Shown: positions 1 through 8,730 of the stretch, in pieces | Layout: each line of letters opens with the position of its first letter | How positions within the stretch are numbered: the stretch's first letter is position 1 | Assembly: GCF_025449215.1 (NCBI RefSeq) | Contig: NZ_CP104900.1 | Coordinates: 744,001 to 808,000, forward strand | Direction: 5' to 3' | Source: Shewanella seohaensis | Lineage (GTDB): Bacteria > Pseudomonadota > Gammaproteobacteria > Enterobacterales > Shewanellaceae | DNA: 64,000 nucleotides | Translations under genes and position numbers: made by a program | Notes under the pieces: generated by a model | Database searches by the model: none | Seen by the model: the letters and a program-made list of their open reading frames with translations, nothing else | Told to the model about the DNA's origin: nothing

Positions 1-171
1 TGGCCGCTCGTTCTGATTATCGCCGTGTCCGGGTAAATCGAGGCAGATACAATGAAAATGCTGGCTCAGTTCGGGGATAAGCGGCAGCCAATCGGCCTTA
101 GTCCCTAAAAAGCCGTGAAGCAGGACTAAGTTTGGCTGCGAGACTTCCCCGTAACGGGCCACGGTTGGCAT
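1..171 (-). CDS. menH: MenH, SHCHC synthase (partial, C-terminus outside window)
   Basis: The minus-strand reading begins [20 protein letters not shown] and continues through the alpha/beta-hydrolase oxyanion region (LLHGFLG) to DLPGHGDN, where the window ends. In menaquinone synthesis MenH removes pyruvate from SEPHCHC to give SHCHC, in the cytoplasm. The start codon overlaps the menD stop codon by one base (TAATG at 169-173), so the two genes should be translationally coupled. The nucleophile and His of the triad lie outside the window. Naming rests on the N-terminal motif plus the menD linkage. Confidence 0.88.
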   Translation of the reverse strand, partial: MPTVARYGEVSQPNLVLLHGFLGTKADWLPLIPELSQHFHCICLDLPGHGDNQNERP

Positions 172-1892
172 TAGCTTTGTTTCACCCATAAATTCAGCGC
201 GGCGATCTGCTCGCTGGCTTGGTGTTGGCTTACACTGACTTCGATCACTGAGGCGCCCTGATAATCCAGCGCTTCGTGATAACAGCTTTGGAAGTCGGCT
301 AAATTATCCACTTGATTATATGGCAGATTAAACATGGCAGCGGCGTAACCAAACTCTAAACCATGGCTTAAGCGGTAGTAATCACTGCGCAGTTCCTCGT
401 TGGGAACGGGCAAGAGATTAAAGATATTGCCGCCGTCGTTGTTGAGAATAATGATCACCAGCGGGCTGGTTAAGCTGCGGGCAATGGCAAAAGAGTTGAG
501 ATCATGCAGCTGGGATAAGTCCCCAATAATCAAGCTCGTGGGTTTACCTTGATGCGCGGCAATGCCGCAGGCGGTGGCCAGTAAGCCGTCGATCCCCGAT
601 GCGCCGCGGTTGGTATAAGTGCTGGCCGTGCAACAACTCACTGGGGCGTACATATCGTATAACCGCACGGGCAGACTATTGCCGATAAACAATTGCTGCT
701 CTAACGGCCGCGTATTGGCAATGGCGCGGATAACCTGCGCTTCACCAAACTCACCTTGATCGATATTACGTACAAATAAACTATGTAATTCATCGTTGTA
801 GGTGACTAAGGTGTTGGCCCAATTAGCCGAAGAGGAGCGATACCAATTAAGCTGAGCAAATTGCGCGGCGTTGGCGTGCCAAATGTGTTTGGCATTATGG
901 CTTGGGTCGAGCCTGTCTTGCTGTGGCAGCACTTGCCAGTAACTGTGCCAGTTTTGCTCGGCAAGGTAAGCAATCAAACGCTTAGACAATAAGCGCCCAC
1001 CAAACACCAGCACGCGGTCCGCCTCTTGCAACAGATTGCGCGCCTTTGGATGTTGCAGTAGTTGGTCAATATTGCCGATCGCCGCGGGATGTTGCCGCAG
1101 TTGTGACTGCGCATCGGTCAGCAATGGCCAACCAATTTTTTGTGAGAGGGCGATAAGCTGCGCAGGATCTTGCTCCGGCGTGAGTGTACCGGCGATGATG
1201 ACGCCCTTACCGTGGACGAAACGCATAATGGCATCATCGCTCGGGCTGCTGAGTTGTTCACTCTTACCGTATTGAGTGTAGGGTCTGGCGTGTTGCAACC
1301 AAGTTTGCAGTGGCTTCAGATAAGGCGATTCGCTATCGAGAATGGTGCCACTCATCTCACTCGGATATAAGGGTTCGCGGTACATGCAGTTGATGTGCAC
1401 TGGGCGTGTTTGGTTTGCCACCGCTTCATCGAGGGTTGTGAGTAACATCTGCGGCGCAATGTGCGCATCTGGCGTGGGCAGGTTTACCTGCTGGGCATAA
1501 TTGGCAAAAATCGCTGGTTGCACTATGGCTTGGTTGGCGCCGCAACCGAGTAATTCTGGCGGCCTGTCACCGCTTAAGACAATCAAGGGCACATGGGTCA
1601 ACCAAGCTTCGACTATCGCAGGATAAAGGTTGGCGACGGCCGTGCCTGAGGTGGTGATAATCGCCACGGGGGCGCAGCTGGCTTTGGCTAATCCGAGGGC
1701 CATAAAACCTAAGCCACGCTCATCGAAATGCAAGTGACGTTTAAGCTTGGTTTGCTGAGCCGCGGCTAAGGTTAGCGGTGTCGAGCGTGAGCCCGGCGCC
1801 ATGCAGACATGCTGCACACCAAGACGTGCTAATTCTTCCAGAATAAGTGCGCCCCACATCAGGTTCAGTGTGGCTGTGTTTTCGGTTCGCAT
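171..1892 (-). CDS. menD: MenD, SEPHCHC synthase
   Basis: A 573-residue thiamine-diphosphate enzyme that condenses isochorismate with 2-oxoglutarate, the first committed step of menaquinone synthesis. The family N-terminus is clear: [20 protein letters not shown], then PGSRSTPL and [18 protein letters not shown], which holds the cofactor-activating Glu. A C-terminal [12 protein letters not shown] with [11 protein letters not shown] matches the ThDP/Mg binding segment. Length is normal for the family. It overlaps menH by one base, so the pair is an operon. Menaquinone is the carrier used by the formate dehydrogenase and Nrf-type modules elsewhere in this window. Confidence 0.96.
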   Translation of the reverse strand: MRTENTATLNLMWGALILEELARLGVQHVCMAPGSRSTPLTLAAAQQTKLKRHLHFDERGLGFMALGLAKASCAPVAIITTSGTAVANLYPAIVEAWLTHVPLIVLSGDRPPELLGCGANQAIVQPAIFANYAQQVNLPTPDAHIAPQMLLTTLDEAVANQTRPVHINCMYREPLYPSEMSGTILDSESPYLKPLQTWLQHARPYTQYGKSEQLSSPSDDAIMRFVHGKGVIIAGTLTPEQDPAQLIALSQKIGWPLLTDAQSQLRQHPAAIGNIDQLLQHPKARNLLQEADRVLVFGGRLLSKRLIAYLAEQNWHSYWQVLPQQDRLDPSHNAKHIWHANAAQFAQLNWYRSSSANWANTLVTYNDELHSLFVRNIDQGEFGEAQVIRAIANTRPLEQQLFIGNSLPVRLYDMYAPVSCCTASTYTNRGASGIDGLLATACGIAAHQGKPTSLIIGDLSQLHDLNSFAIARSLTSPLVIIILNNDGGNIFNLLPVPNEELRSDYYRLSHGLEFGYAAAMFNLPYNQVDNLADFQSCYHEALDYQGASVIEVSVSQHQASEQIAALNLWVKQS

Positions 1893-2066
1893 AGCAAGAT
1901 CTATCAGGATAAAGATGGGCTTAGTGTAACGTGTTTGGCGGGCAAGATGTATGCCTGGCTTAACAAAACTTGGGTCGACACTGTGGGGGATGAGGTGGAG
2001 CCTAAGCTAAGGCAGAGTATGCCTATCACCTCGTATTACAAGATGAAAATACAGGATAAGGAGCCG

Positions 2067-3035
2067 CTAAATAATATGGTCGACAATTTTCTTTATCTGT
2101 CCGCTTAGCCAGAGCAAGTCCTCATTCACCTTATTCGGTTGGTTTTTTTGCACGAGGAAAATCGTTGGCGCTTCGGTATGGGCGTACAAACGTTCGGCCT
2201 CCAGTTGCGACAGCTGACAAGTGTGTAACTCGGGAATATCGCTCACCATCTCGTAAACCACTCGATAGGGCAGTAATGAAATTGTCTGGCTCTCGCCGAG
2301 ATATTCAAACAGGCTAGAAATACTGGTAATGGTAATTTCAGTATTGAGTTTTATGCCATTTTTAATGCAGAACTCCTGATATGGGCTGAGGCGAGTGCTG
2401 GGATTGCCAAGATCTGTATTGACATAGGGATACTCGGCGATGCTCTCAAGCGTGATTTCGCGTTTAAAAATCGGATGGTTACGGCTGGCGATGAGGTAAA
2501 CCTTGTCCATGCGTTGTAGCGTCGTGGTTTGCAACTTATCACCAAAGGCCGCCACATCGGCGGTGCTCTTATTACAGCAAATGCCTAAGGCCACATCGCC
2601 ATTGATGATGTCCTGTGTCGTGTGCAGCGACCAAGGGGTGATATTAATCTGCATCGGCTTTTGTTCTTCCTTAATGGCCTGCATTAAGGCTTTAGGAAAC
2701 GCATAGGCAATGAGGCCCGGCGCAGCAATTTCAACATGGGTTTTGACTTGGCTTGCATTTGCCGCGCGCACTTTTTGAAATTTATCCGAGCATTCTATGG
2801 TTTGTTTCGCAATAGGATATAAATGAGTTACAAACTCATTTGGAAATAAACCGTATTTTTTACGAATGAAAAGTTCATCGCCAAATGTTTCCCGCAGATT
2901 TTTTAGGCTGCGACTTATTTTGGGGGCAGGGATATCTAACGCCTTTGATACATAGGTTGCAGATTTGTTCTCATATAATGAAACCAATATTTTTAAACTC
3001 AAAATATCGAGGTTGTCCATGTTATTAATATGCAT
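2067..3035 (-). CDS. LysR-family transcriptional regulator
   Basis: A 322-residue protein with an N-terminal winged helix-turn-helix (LDILSLKILVSLYENKSATYVSKAL, then ISRSLKNLRETFGDELFIRKKYG) and a LysR substrate-binding domain. The HTH resembles the LeuO/NodD-like branch, where the regulator starts with a D-I/L-N-L-type segment. The start at 3035 has AAGGAA a few bases upstream; a second Met at 3020 is also possible. It is separated from menD by about 170 bases and transcribed away from the DUF2726-like gene, with a 400-bp AT-rich intergenic region between them. Its target is unknown; the divergent gene and the downstream nrf-like operon are candidates. Confidence 0.85.
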   Translation of the reverse strand: MHINNMDNLDILSLKILVSLYENKSATYVSKALDIPAPKISRSLKNLRETFGDELFIRKKYGLFPNEFVTHLYPIAKQTIECSDKFQKVRAANASQVKTHVEIAAPGLIAYAFPKALMQAIKEEQKPMQINITPWSLHTTQDIINGDVALGICCNKSTADVAAFGDKLQTTTLQRMDKVYLIASRNHPIFKREITLESIAEYPYVNTDLGNPSTRLSPYQEFCIKNGIKLNTEITITSISSLFEYLGESQTISLLPYRVVYEMVSDIPELHTCQLSQLEAERLYAHTEAPTIFLVQKNQPNKVNEDLLWLSGQIKKIVDHII

Positions 3036-3350
3036 TTTTTATATTCCTTAATATTGGGCAAGCACTAGATAAGCAAGGAATTATTATGGTGTTGGTAATT
3101 AAAATTAATGTGAAACCAGTCTCAAGTCTAGCACCTTTTTTCTATCTATGTGTAACAGGAAATTTAGATTTGAATTTTTTATTTTTCAAAAAACATCTTT
3201 AATTTAATTTGAAATTTTAGTTTGTGATATTTGACTATTTGAATTTCAATTTATTAATTAATCATTATCAATATGTGCATTTTAGATTTACGTTAAACGG
3301 TAATGTGTTCTGTATCTTAACTTGTTGTTTATGTGTAATTTTGTATTTTT

Positions 3351-3372
3351 AAATGTGATCTATGTCAAAAAA
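3351..3372 (+). promoter_or_regulatory. CRP-like site in AT-rich intergenic region
   Basis: The core TGTGATCTATGTCAAA at 3354-3369 has a perfect left half of the CRP consensus (TGTGA preceded by AAA) and a partial right half (TCA). It lies about 80 bp before the gene at 3450. The rest of 3036-3449 is very AT-rich and holds no gene that I can see. In Shewanella CRP controls many anaerobic respiration genes, so control of the following genes is plausible but inferred. Confidence 0.4.
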
Positions 3373-3449
3373 ATAAATGGGATTAACAATAATACTGAAG
3401 CTGCTTTAAAGGAGAAAACAAAAATATAATTGTGTTATTGGAGGCGTAT

Positions 3450-3923
3450 ATGAACACTTCAGTCATTCTCAGCTATGCGTTTATGTACTTTGTACTATTC
3501 GTCGCAGTTCCATTCGTGTTTGTAATGTTTGTCATGACTTGCATTAAGTTTTTTAGAGCAGATCCTGATGACGCTCATCATGAAATGAAACTCAAACCAG
3601 TGTTATTTGATGAAGAAAGCTTCAGCTTTTTTAAATCACTCAAAACTGTCGTAGAAGGTAAATATGATGTCTGCTGCAATGTGCCGTTAGACACTGTATT
3701 TGATATGGACCAGCATGATGCTGATTTAAATCACGAATGCCGTCTCGACTATGTGTTGATTGACCATGACTCTTCTGAAGTCAAAATGGTGATCAGCGAC
3801 GCTGGTAAGCAAATTAACTCACCCATGAAAAAGCTGTTCAGTAAATTCAATATTGGCTTTATTGAAATGAACCAGCATAAACAGTGGGATACCCAAAGCC
3901 TTAAGCAAGCTTTAGCCGTCTGA
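3450..3923 (+). CDS. DUF2726-like membrane-anchored protein
   Basis: A 157-residue protein. The N-terminus (MNTSVILSYAFMYFVLFVAV and on to about residue 30) is one long hydrophobic segment, probably a membrane anchor. The rest is soluble and resembles DUF2726: a LFDEESFSFFKSLKTVV segment, then CRLDYVLIDHDSSEVKMVIS and a hydrophobic FNIGFIEMN strand, the fold of a nuclease-like domain. I recognise the family only tentatively and assign no reaction. The start at 3450 is chosen because GGAGG lies about 6 bases upstream; an earlier in-frame start at 3432 has no such site. It precedes the cytochrome gene but is followed by a strong hairpin, so co-transcription is uncertain. Confidence 0.6.
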   Translation: MNTSVILSYAFMYFVLFVAVPFVFVMFVMTCIKFFRADPDDAHHEMKLKPVLFDEESFSFFKSLKTVVEGKYDVCCNVPLDTVFDMDQHDADLNHECRLDYVLIDHDSSEVKMVISDAGKQINSPMKKLFSKFNIGFIEMNQHKQWDTQSLKQALAV

Positions 3924-3934
3924 CCACGACTGTC

Positions 3935-3956
3935 GGGTTCGGAGCCTTCCGAACCC
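3935..3956 (+). terminator. Strong hairpin after the DUF2726-like gene
   Basis: A 9-bp perfect stem, GGGTTCGGA and TCCGAACCC, with a 4-base loop. It is followed by TGACTTCCTCTG rather than a clean T-run, so it may attenuate instead of fully terminating. Confidence 0.55.
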
Positions 3957-4000
3957 TGACTTCCTCTGTATTTCCCCATCTATCAATATGAGGACTCGCT

Positions 4001-4465
4001 ATGTCTACACGACAATGGCTGTGGTCATTACGCTTGGGTGTCGTTGCTGTATTGCTCAGTTTTTCTGCGATGAGTGCTGAACCTGCTAGGCAAATTAACA
4101 GTGATGCTTGCATGAAGTGTCATAAGCGTAATGGTCAAATGTTAGGGCATCACAGCCAGGATGCCATGAAAATGACCTGTTCCAGTTGTCACGGTGAAAA
4201 GGGTGATCACCCTAAAAAACCAAATGATTTAGTGGTTTTTGGATTAAATGAGGCATCCGAAACCACTGTGCAATTACAGGCATGCCAAAAATGCCACAGG
4301 CCCGCCAAACTCAGTTCCCAAGAGTGGACGCATAATGTGCATGCGCAAAAAGTGGCGTGCGCCGCTTGCCATAAATTACATAGCCCAACTGAACCTATGG
4401 CCGACATGACGCCTAAGGTTCGCAGTGAGCTGTGCCGTAACTGTCATACAGGCCAGCAGGAGTAA
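4001..4465 (+). CDS. Periplasmic pentahaem c-type cytochrome, NrfB-like
   Basis: A 154-residue exported protein. The signal peptide covers about residues 1-26 (LRLGVVAVLLSFSAMSA). Five CXXCH haem sites follow: CMKCH, CSSCH, CQKCH, CAACH and CRNCH. Size and haem count match NrfB, the carrier that passes electrons from the NrfCD quinol-oxidising complex. GAGG lies 7 bases before the ATG. The nrfC start follows 4 bases after the stop and nrfD overlaps nrfC, so the three form an operon. No nitrite reductase NrfA is present here, so the terminal acceptor cannot be told from the sequence. Confidence 0.88.
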   Translation: MSTRQWLWSLRLGVVAVLLSFSAMSAEPARQINSDACMKCHKRNGQMLGHHSQDAMKMTCSSCHGEKGDHPKKPNDLVVFGLNEASETTVQLQACQKCHRPAKLSSQEWTHNVHAQKVACAACHKLHSPTEPMADMTPKVRSELCRNCHTGQQE

Positions 4466-4469
4466 GGTT

Positions 4470-5156
4470 ATGGAAAATTCAAAAAGAAGATTTCTCAAAG
4501 GGACATGCGCCCTGTTGGCCGGCGCTTCGGGAGCGACCCTACTCGCGACTGTCAGTGCTTCGAATGAGGCGAAGGCCGAACCCAGCGTGAAGTATGCGCT
4601 GATCCACGATGAGACTAAGTGCATAGGTTGCAAGGCCTGTGAGGTTGCATGCCGTGAAACCAACCAGGTGCCCGAAGGCGTGGCGCGGCTGAAGATAGAA
4701 CAAACCGGACCTTACGGAGAATATCCAAACCAGTTTTATCACTTTAGCCGTAAGTCTTGCCAGCACTGTGAAGACGCGCCCTGTGTCAATGTCTGCCCGA
4801 CTGGTGCCGCTTTTATCGATAAAGAGACGGGAATCGTGTCGGTGGATGCGTGGAAGTGTGTGGGCTGTCAGTATTGTATCGCGGCTTGTCCCTACAAAAT
4901 TCGCTTTATCAATCCCGTTACCCATGCCGCGGACAAATGTGATTTTTGCCGTGAGACTAATCTGGCCCAAGGTAAACAGCCCGCCTGCGTCGTGGCTTGT
5001 CCAACTAAGGCCTTAGTGTTTGGCAACTTAAAGGATCCGAGTTCACAGGTGGTACAAGTGTTGAAGGCTAACCCGACCCAAAGGGCTAAGGTTGACCTAG
5101 GAACGCGGCCAAAACTGTTCCGCATTGTGGCCAAATCAGGGGAGGTAGCAATATGA
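4470..5156 (+). CDS. nrfC: NrfC-like periplasmic ferredoxin, 4 x [4Fe-4S]
   Basis: A 228-residue protein with a twin-arginine leader (SKRRFLKG at residues 4-11), so it is exported folded by Tat. Four Cys clusters are visible in order: CIGCKACEVAC, CQHCEDAPCVNVCP, CVGCQYCIAACP and the CDFC/CVVACP pair. It should carry electrons between the membrane subunit NrfD and the pentahaem cytochrome. The start at 4470 puts the Tat motif at the N-terminus; an upstream start at 4425 would lie inside the cytochrome gene and bury the leader. The stop overlaps the nrfD start (ATGA). Confidence 0.9.
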   Translation: MENSKRRFLKGTCALLAGASGATLLATVSASNEAKAEPSVKYALIHDETKCIGCKACEVACRETNQVPEGVARLKIEQTGPYGEYPNQFYHFSRKSCQHCEDAPCVNVCPTGAAFIDKETGIVSVDAWKCVGCQYCIAACPYKIRFINPVTHAADKCDFCRETNLAQGKQPACVVACPTKALVFGNLKDPSSQVVQVLKANPTQRAKVDLGTRPKLFRIVAKSGEVAI

Positions 5157-6094
5157 GCGCCCTACATTTTGATACGCTAGTGTGGCATTGGCCGATCGCG
5201 ATTTACCTGTTTTTAGCGGGCGCATCGGCCGGCGCCATGTTCTTTGCGGTGTTACTCAAACATTTTGTGTTAAAGCATAACGCCTACCAGTCTGGCTTTG
5301 TACAAGCGGCCTGTATTGTGGCGCCCGTGGCTGTGATGGCGGGTTTGGGCATCTTAGTCTTGGACTTAACTAAGCCCTTCGATTTTTGGAAGATCTTAGT
5401 CTTCTATAATCCCAAGTCCGTGATGTCGATGGGGGTGTTGATTCTGCTGATTTACCAAGTCTTTATGTTTATGTGGATTGGCTTGTTATTCCGTAAACCT
5501 ATCGATGCTTGGTGTGAGAGTCGCTTCCCCATGGTGCTGAAGTTCACCGCCTGGCTGAGCCGCTTCGAGGCGACAATTACCGGTTTGTTGGTGATCTTCT
5601 CCCTCGCGCTTGGGGCTTATACCGGCTTTTTACTGTCGGCCTTACCCGGCTATCCGATGTTGAAAAACCCCGTGTTGCCGCTGCTGTTTTTGGCTTCGGG
5701 GCTTTCATCGGGCGCAGCATCTTCTCTCTTGGGTGGCGTGTTGCTTAACGCCAACCCCAATGCCAAGGAAGTACACTTTATCCATAAAGTTGAGATCCCA
5801 TTGATTTTGGTGGAGATAGTGCTGATTTTCACCTTTTTTATGGGGCTCGTCTTATCGGGAGGCCAGAGTAAGTTTGCCGCCTTCAATGCGATAGGTTATG
5901 GCTTCTGGGGATGGGTCTTCTGGATTGGCATAGTTGGGCTGGGATTATCGGGACCATTGGCGATGAACCTGTTTATGACGGCTACTTCCAAACGTAAGTG
6001 GGCCTATGTGGCAGGCACCGCATGTTTGAGTCTTATTGGTGTACTACTGCTGCGTAACTTTATTCTCTACACGGGGCAAATGACGGTCGTTTAA
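5153..6094 (+). CDS. nrfD: NrfD-family membrane quinol-oxidising subunit
   Basis: A 313-residue polytopic protein with about eight hydrophobic segments. It opens with WHWPIAIYLFLAGASAGAMF, the typical NrfD/PsrC start. The family has no haem and moves electrons between quinone and the attached iron-sulfur protein. It overlaps nrfC by four bases. In Shewanella, NrfA usually receives electrons from CymA, so this orphan NrfBCD set may serve another periplasmic reductase; that is inference. Confidence 0.9.
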   Translation: MSALHFDTLVWHWPIAIYLFLAGASAGAMFFAVLLKHFVLKHNAYQSGFVQAACIVAPVAVMAGLGILVLDLTKPFDFWKILVFYNPKSVMSMGVLILLIYQVFMFMWIGLLFRKPIDAWCESRFPMVLKFTAWLSRFEATITGLLVIFSLALGAYTGFLLSALPGYPMLKNPVLPLLFLASGLSSGAASSLLGGVLLNANPNAKEVHFIHKVEIPLILVEIVLIFTFFMGLVLSGGQSKFAAFNAIGYGFWGWVFWIGIVGLGLSGPLAMNLFMTATSKRKWAYVAGTACLSLIGVLLLRNFILYTGQMTVV

Positions 6095-6306
6095 TGGGGC
6101 ACGGTTTGCCCAAGTTAAAGATAAGAAGGAATAACGGCGGATGGCGAAGCGGTGCTTAAGGAATGCACTGTGAGTTAACCTCCTTTGATTACACTGGCTG
6201 AAGTAGTTAAAGGTGGGTTGCCTTGTCGCGATTTGCTGTCACAGGGAGGTTATTGGGAAGGGAAGCCATATTTTTGATATTGTTTGCCCTGCCTCCACAA
6301 GGGCCT

Positions 6307-6340
6307 CGCCACCTTTATTCCTTAGGGGTGGCGTTTCTTG
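6307..6340 (+). terminator. Terminator-like hairpin between nrfD and the Lrp gene
   Basis: CGCCACC at 6307-6313 pairs with GGTGGCG at 6327-6333, followed by a T-rich stretch TTTCTTGTTTG. It fits the end of the nrf operon, though it is about 210 bases past the nrfD stop. The 6095-6306 stretch shows no other feature I can support. Confidence 0.5.
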
Positions 6341-6358
6341 TTTGGGGGCAAAGCACGC

Positions 6359-6790
6359 CTATTCACCCGCGTTATTTATCCACTCGCTCATCACCACATG
6401 GGTTTTGATTTTGATGATGTCCGTGTGGGTATCGATATATTCACGAATTTCGTGCAAGCGGCGCATCGACGGGGCGTGCACATACACCAACAAATCCATA
6501 TCGCCAGAGATACCGCGGCAAGTGATCACCTCGGGGATGGCATGGAACACATGCACCACATCGGCGCAGCGCGGGCATTTATGTTGGATTTCGAAATAGG
6601 CCGACACTCCTTCCTTTTGCGATTCGCTCAGCAAAACCTGATAGCCGCGGATCACCCCAGTTTGCTCGAGTTTTTTAATCCGCTCGGCAACCGCACTACG
6701 GGAAAGGTTAACCTGCTCAGCGATACTGGAGACACTCTGGCGAGCATCTTGGCGTAGGCTGTGGATGATGGCGGTATCAAACTTATCCAA
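6359..6790 (-). CDS. Lrp/AsnC-family transcriptional regulator
   Basis: A helix-turn-helix (residues ~1-60, IAEQVNLSRSAVAERIKKLE) followed by an Lrp ligand-binding RAM domain (CRGISGDMDLLVYVHAPSM). The reading frame is open to an ATG at 6841, but a TTG at 6790 with GGAG just upstream gives MDKFDTAIIHSLRQDARQSV, the usual Lrp-family N-terminus, so 6790 is preferred (143 aa). A Cys pair (CPRC) in the middle could bind a metal. It is divergent from the YjeH-like permease, a common layout for amino-acid-responsive control of an exporter. Confidence 0.82.
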   Translation of the reverse strand: MDKFDTAIIHSLRQDARQSVSSIAEQVNLSRSAVAERIKKLEQTGVIRGYQVLLSESQKEGVSAYFEIQHKCPRCADVVHVFHAIPEVITCRGISGDMDLLVYVHAPSMRRLHEIREYIDTHTDIIKIKTHVVMSEWINNAGE

Positions 6791-6881
6791 CTTGAGCTCC
6801 GATAAAAACGGGTTGTAAAAAAGCGCGAGGCAAATCGCCAAGGCAGGCTAATATCAGTTAAGCACCCTGCGCTGGGGCTGC

Positions 6882-6990
6882 GCCGTCATTTTGCCGGAAA
6901 TATGCATTTTTGCCGTCATTTTGCCGGTATTTGCCATGAAGAACACTGAGATTGACGGCAGATTGCGGCGTAAAATCTCACTATACTGAC
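6882..6990. promoter_or_regulatory. Repeated TGCCGTCA operator-like boxes
   Basis: The 16-mer GCCGTCATTTTGCCGG occurs at 6882-6897 and again at 6913-6928, 31 bases apart. Inverted versions of the half site follow as TTGACGGCA near 6953 and CTGACGGC near 6989. Four half sites at about three-helical-turn spacing in the divergent promoter region suit a multimeric regulator such as the adjacent Lrp-like protein. The regulator assignment is inference. Confidence 0.45.
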
Positions 6991-7017
6991 GGCTTCAAAA
7001 CCACTGAATTTTAACAG

Positions 7018-8046
7018 ATGAACTCACATAGCGGAACTATAGGACTGATTTTTTTACTGGTGGTGCCCATGGGCGCGCCAGCTGCGATTTTGATGACCTT
7101 CCAATTTGTTAATGCACTCATCCCCCTCGATGGCTGGTCTAAGGTGGGCGCTGAGGTATTAGTGATTTTCGGCTTATTCCTACTTAATCTGCGTGGCATT
7201 CAAGTCTCGGCCAAACTGCAATTTGGCTTAACTCTTTGTATTGTGGCGATTGTGGTGCTGTTATTCGGGGCGAGTAGTGTGCAACCTGGGCACTTAACCT
7301 CATTAGCGAGCTATGGCACGCCAGAAATCCCCACTATTATGATTGCCGCAGGTATCGCCTTTTGGAGTTTCCTTGGGATTGAGGCCATGACTCACCTCGC
7401 CGATGATTTCCGCCGCCCGCAGCAGGATATGATCCCAGCGATGATGATGGGCACTGTGCTGGTGGGCATTATTTATGTGGCCTGTACCTTGATTTTACTG
7501 TTAGTGCCGACCGATAAAAGCGTGGCCATGATTGGCGTGTTCGATGCGCTTTTGGGTGGCTATGGCGCACAAGTGATAGGTGTATTGGGGATTGCCAGTG
7601 GTCTTGCTACGGTTAACGTGTATGCCGCCAGTGCCGCACGCCTTATCTGGAGCTTTAGTAACGAAGGCATTTTGCCACGCTGCTTTGCGGTAAAAAATCG
7701 TCACGGAGTGCCTATCCGCGCCTTGGCGGCGTTACTCAGCGTGATGGCGAGTGTGATAGTGTTGACCCACACCACGGGCCAAGAGCTCGAACATTTGATT
7801 GCATGGAGTAATGGGGTGTTCGTGGTGATTTATTTAATGGCGATGTTAGCCGCGGCTAAGCTATTGCCCCGCAGCAACTTACCCTTAGTGGTATTAGGTT
7901 GTGGCTTCTGTTTGGCCTTAGGTATCGCGCTTGGTGCAAGCATGGCCTACGTGTTGGTGTTGATTTTGTTCGTGGCACCATTCCTGTGGTGGCAGAAGAC
8001 GCATATCAGTCGCAAACAGAGCTTAGCGGTAAATAAAGCGTCTTAG
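7018..8046 (+). CDS. yjeH: YjeH-like amino-acid exporter, N-terminally truncated
   Basis: A 342-residue APC-superfamily permease. From LLVVPMGAPAAI onward it follows E. coli YjeH (L-methionine/branched-chain amino-acid exporter) as remembered, including FWSFLGIEAMTHLADDF. YjeH is about 418 residues; homology here begins at about YjeH residue 80-90, so the first two or three membrane helices are missing. A stop codon lies two codons before the ATG and the 227 bp up to the Lrp start cannot hold the missing part in any frame. The lesion is therefore a deletion or rearrangement, not a frameshift, and the protein is probably non-functional. Confidence 0.75.
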   Translation: MNSHSGTIGLIFLLVVPMGAPAAILMTFQFVNALIPLDGWSKVGAEVLVIFGLFLLNLRGIQVSAKLQFGLTLCIVAIVVLLFGASSVQPGHLTSLASYGTPEIPTIMIAAGIAFWSFLGIEAMTHLADDFRRPQQDMIPAMMMGTVLVGIIYVACTLILLLVPTDKSVAMIGVFDALLGGYGAQVIGVLGIASGLATVNVYAASAARLIWSFSNEGILPRCFAVKNRHGVPIRALAALLSVMASVIVLTHTTGQELEHLIAWSNGVFVVIYLMAMLAAAKLLPRSNLPLVVLGCGFCLALGIALGASMAYVLVLILFVAPFLWWQKTHISRKQSLAVNKAS

Positions 8047-8078
8047 TGGCCGAAGTGCTGAGGTACCACTGAATGACG

Positions 8079-8110
8079 GACCAGAACGCCAACCATCATG
8101 CGTTCTGGTC
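8079..8110. terminator. Bidirectional terminator hairpin
   Basis: GACCAGAACGC and GCGTTCTGGTC form an 11-bp perfect stem with a 10-base loop between two convergent genes (permease and tonB). Confidence 0.6.
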
Positions 8111-8118
8111 TCTTGGTC

Positions 8119-8730
8119 TTAAATCTTCTGATCCAGTTTAAAGTCGAGCTGCACCTGTTGATTCAGCTGTGGCACGGCCTTGCCCGCATCAAACTTAGGT
8201 TTGTATTTCCAGTTTTGCACCGCTGACAGTGCCGCCTTATCAAACACCCGTTTCGGATTGGCATCGAGCACGCGCACATTGCTGACACTACCGTCCGCCG
8301 TGATATCAAATCCCACGACCACATAACCTTCCTTGCCATTTTGCGCCGCATCAATGGGATAGCGAGGTGACACTTGCACCATAGGTAAGGCTTCGGCCGT
8401 CATTGCTGATTGGGTAAAGAGTGTGGTTTGGGTTGGCATTTCGGGGGTAAAAGTCTGAGTGTTGAAATCGACGAGTTGATTGCTCTCACCCGGAGTCGTC
8501 ACCCGCTCCCTCGCTGGAATAGGTTTAGGTGGTTCGGGTTTACGGCTTTCCTTAGGCGGAATGGGTGTTCGCTCGCTCATCAAAATATTAATTTGCGGCG
8601 CATCGCTCGCTTGTCCGCTCAAGGGCTGCGGATTATGGATAAGTTGCGCCATAAACACGAACAAACCTAAGGTGATCAGTGCGCTAACAAGGATAATACC
8701 TGTGCGATTAACGAGTGCATTTTGGCCCAT
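8119..8730 (-). CDS. TonB-family energy transducer
   Basis: A 203-residue inner-membrane protein. One N-terminal helix (GIILVSALITLGLFVFMAQL), a Pro/Lys/Glu-rich periplasmic linker (PKESRKPEPPKPIPARE) and a C-terminal TonB domain (PRYPIDAAQNGKEGYVVVGF then DKAALSAVQNWKYKP). It couples the proton motive force to outer-membrane receptors. No exbB or exbD gene lies beside it, so it must use those encoded elsewhere. It could serve one of the two TonB-dependent receptors in this window. Confidence 0.88.
   Translation of the reverse strand: MGQNALVNRTGIILVSALITLGLFVFMAQLIHNPQPLSGQASDAPQINILMSERTPIPPKESRKPEPPKPIPARERVTTPGESNQLVDFNTQTFTPEMPTQTTLFTQSAMTAEALPMVQVSPRYPIDAAQNGKEGYVVVGFDITADGSVSNVRVLDANPKRVFDKAALSAVQNWKYKPKFDAGKAVPQLNQQVQLDFKLDQKI

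Noticed and set aside
4425..4469. Longer start for nrfC at 4425
   Set aside because: It would place the Tat motif internally and overlap the cytochrome gene; 4470 has AGGAG spacing.
6213..6757. Plus-strand frames overlapping the Lrp gene
   Set aside because: They run antisense to the regulator's conserved HTH and RAM domains; treated as shadows.
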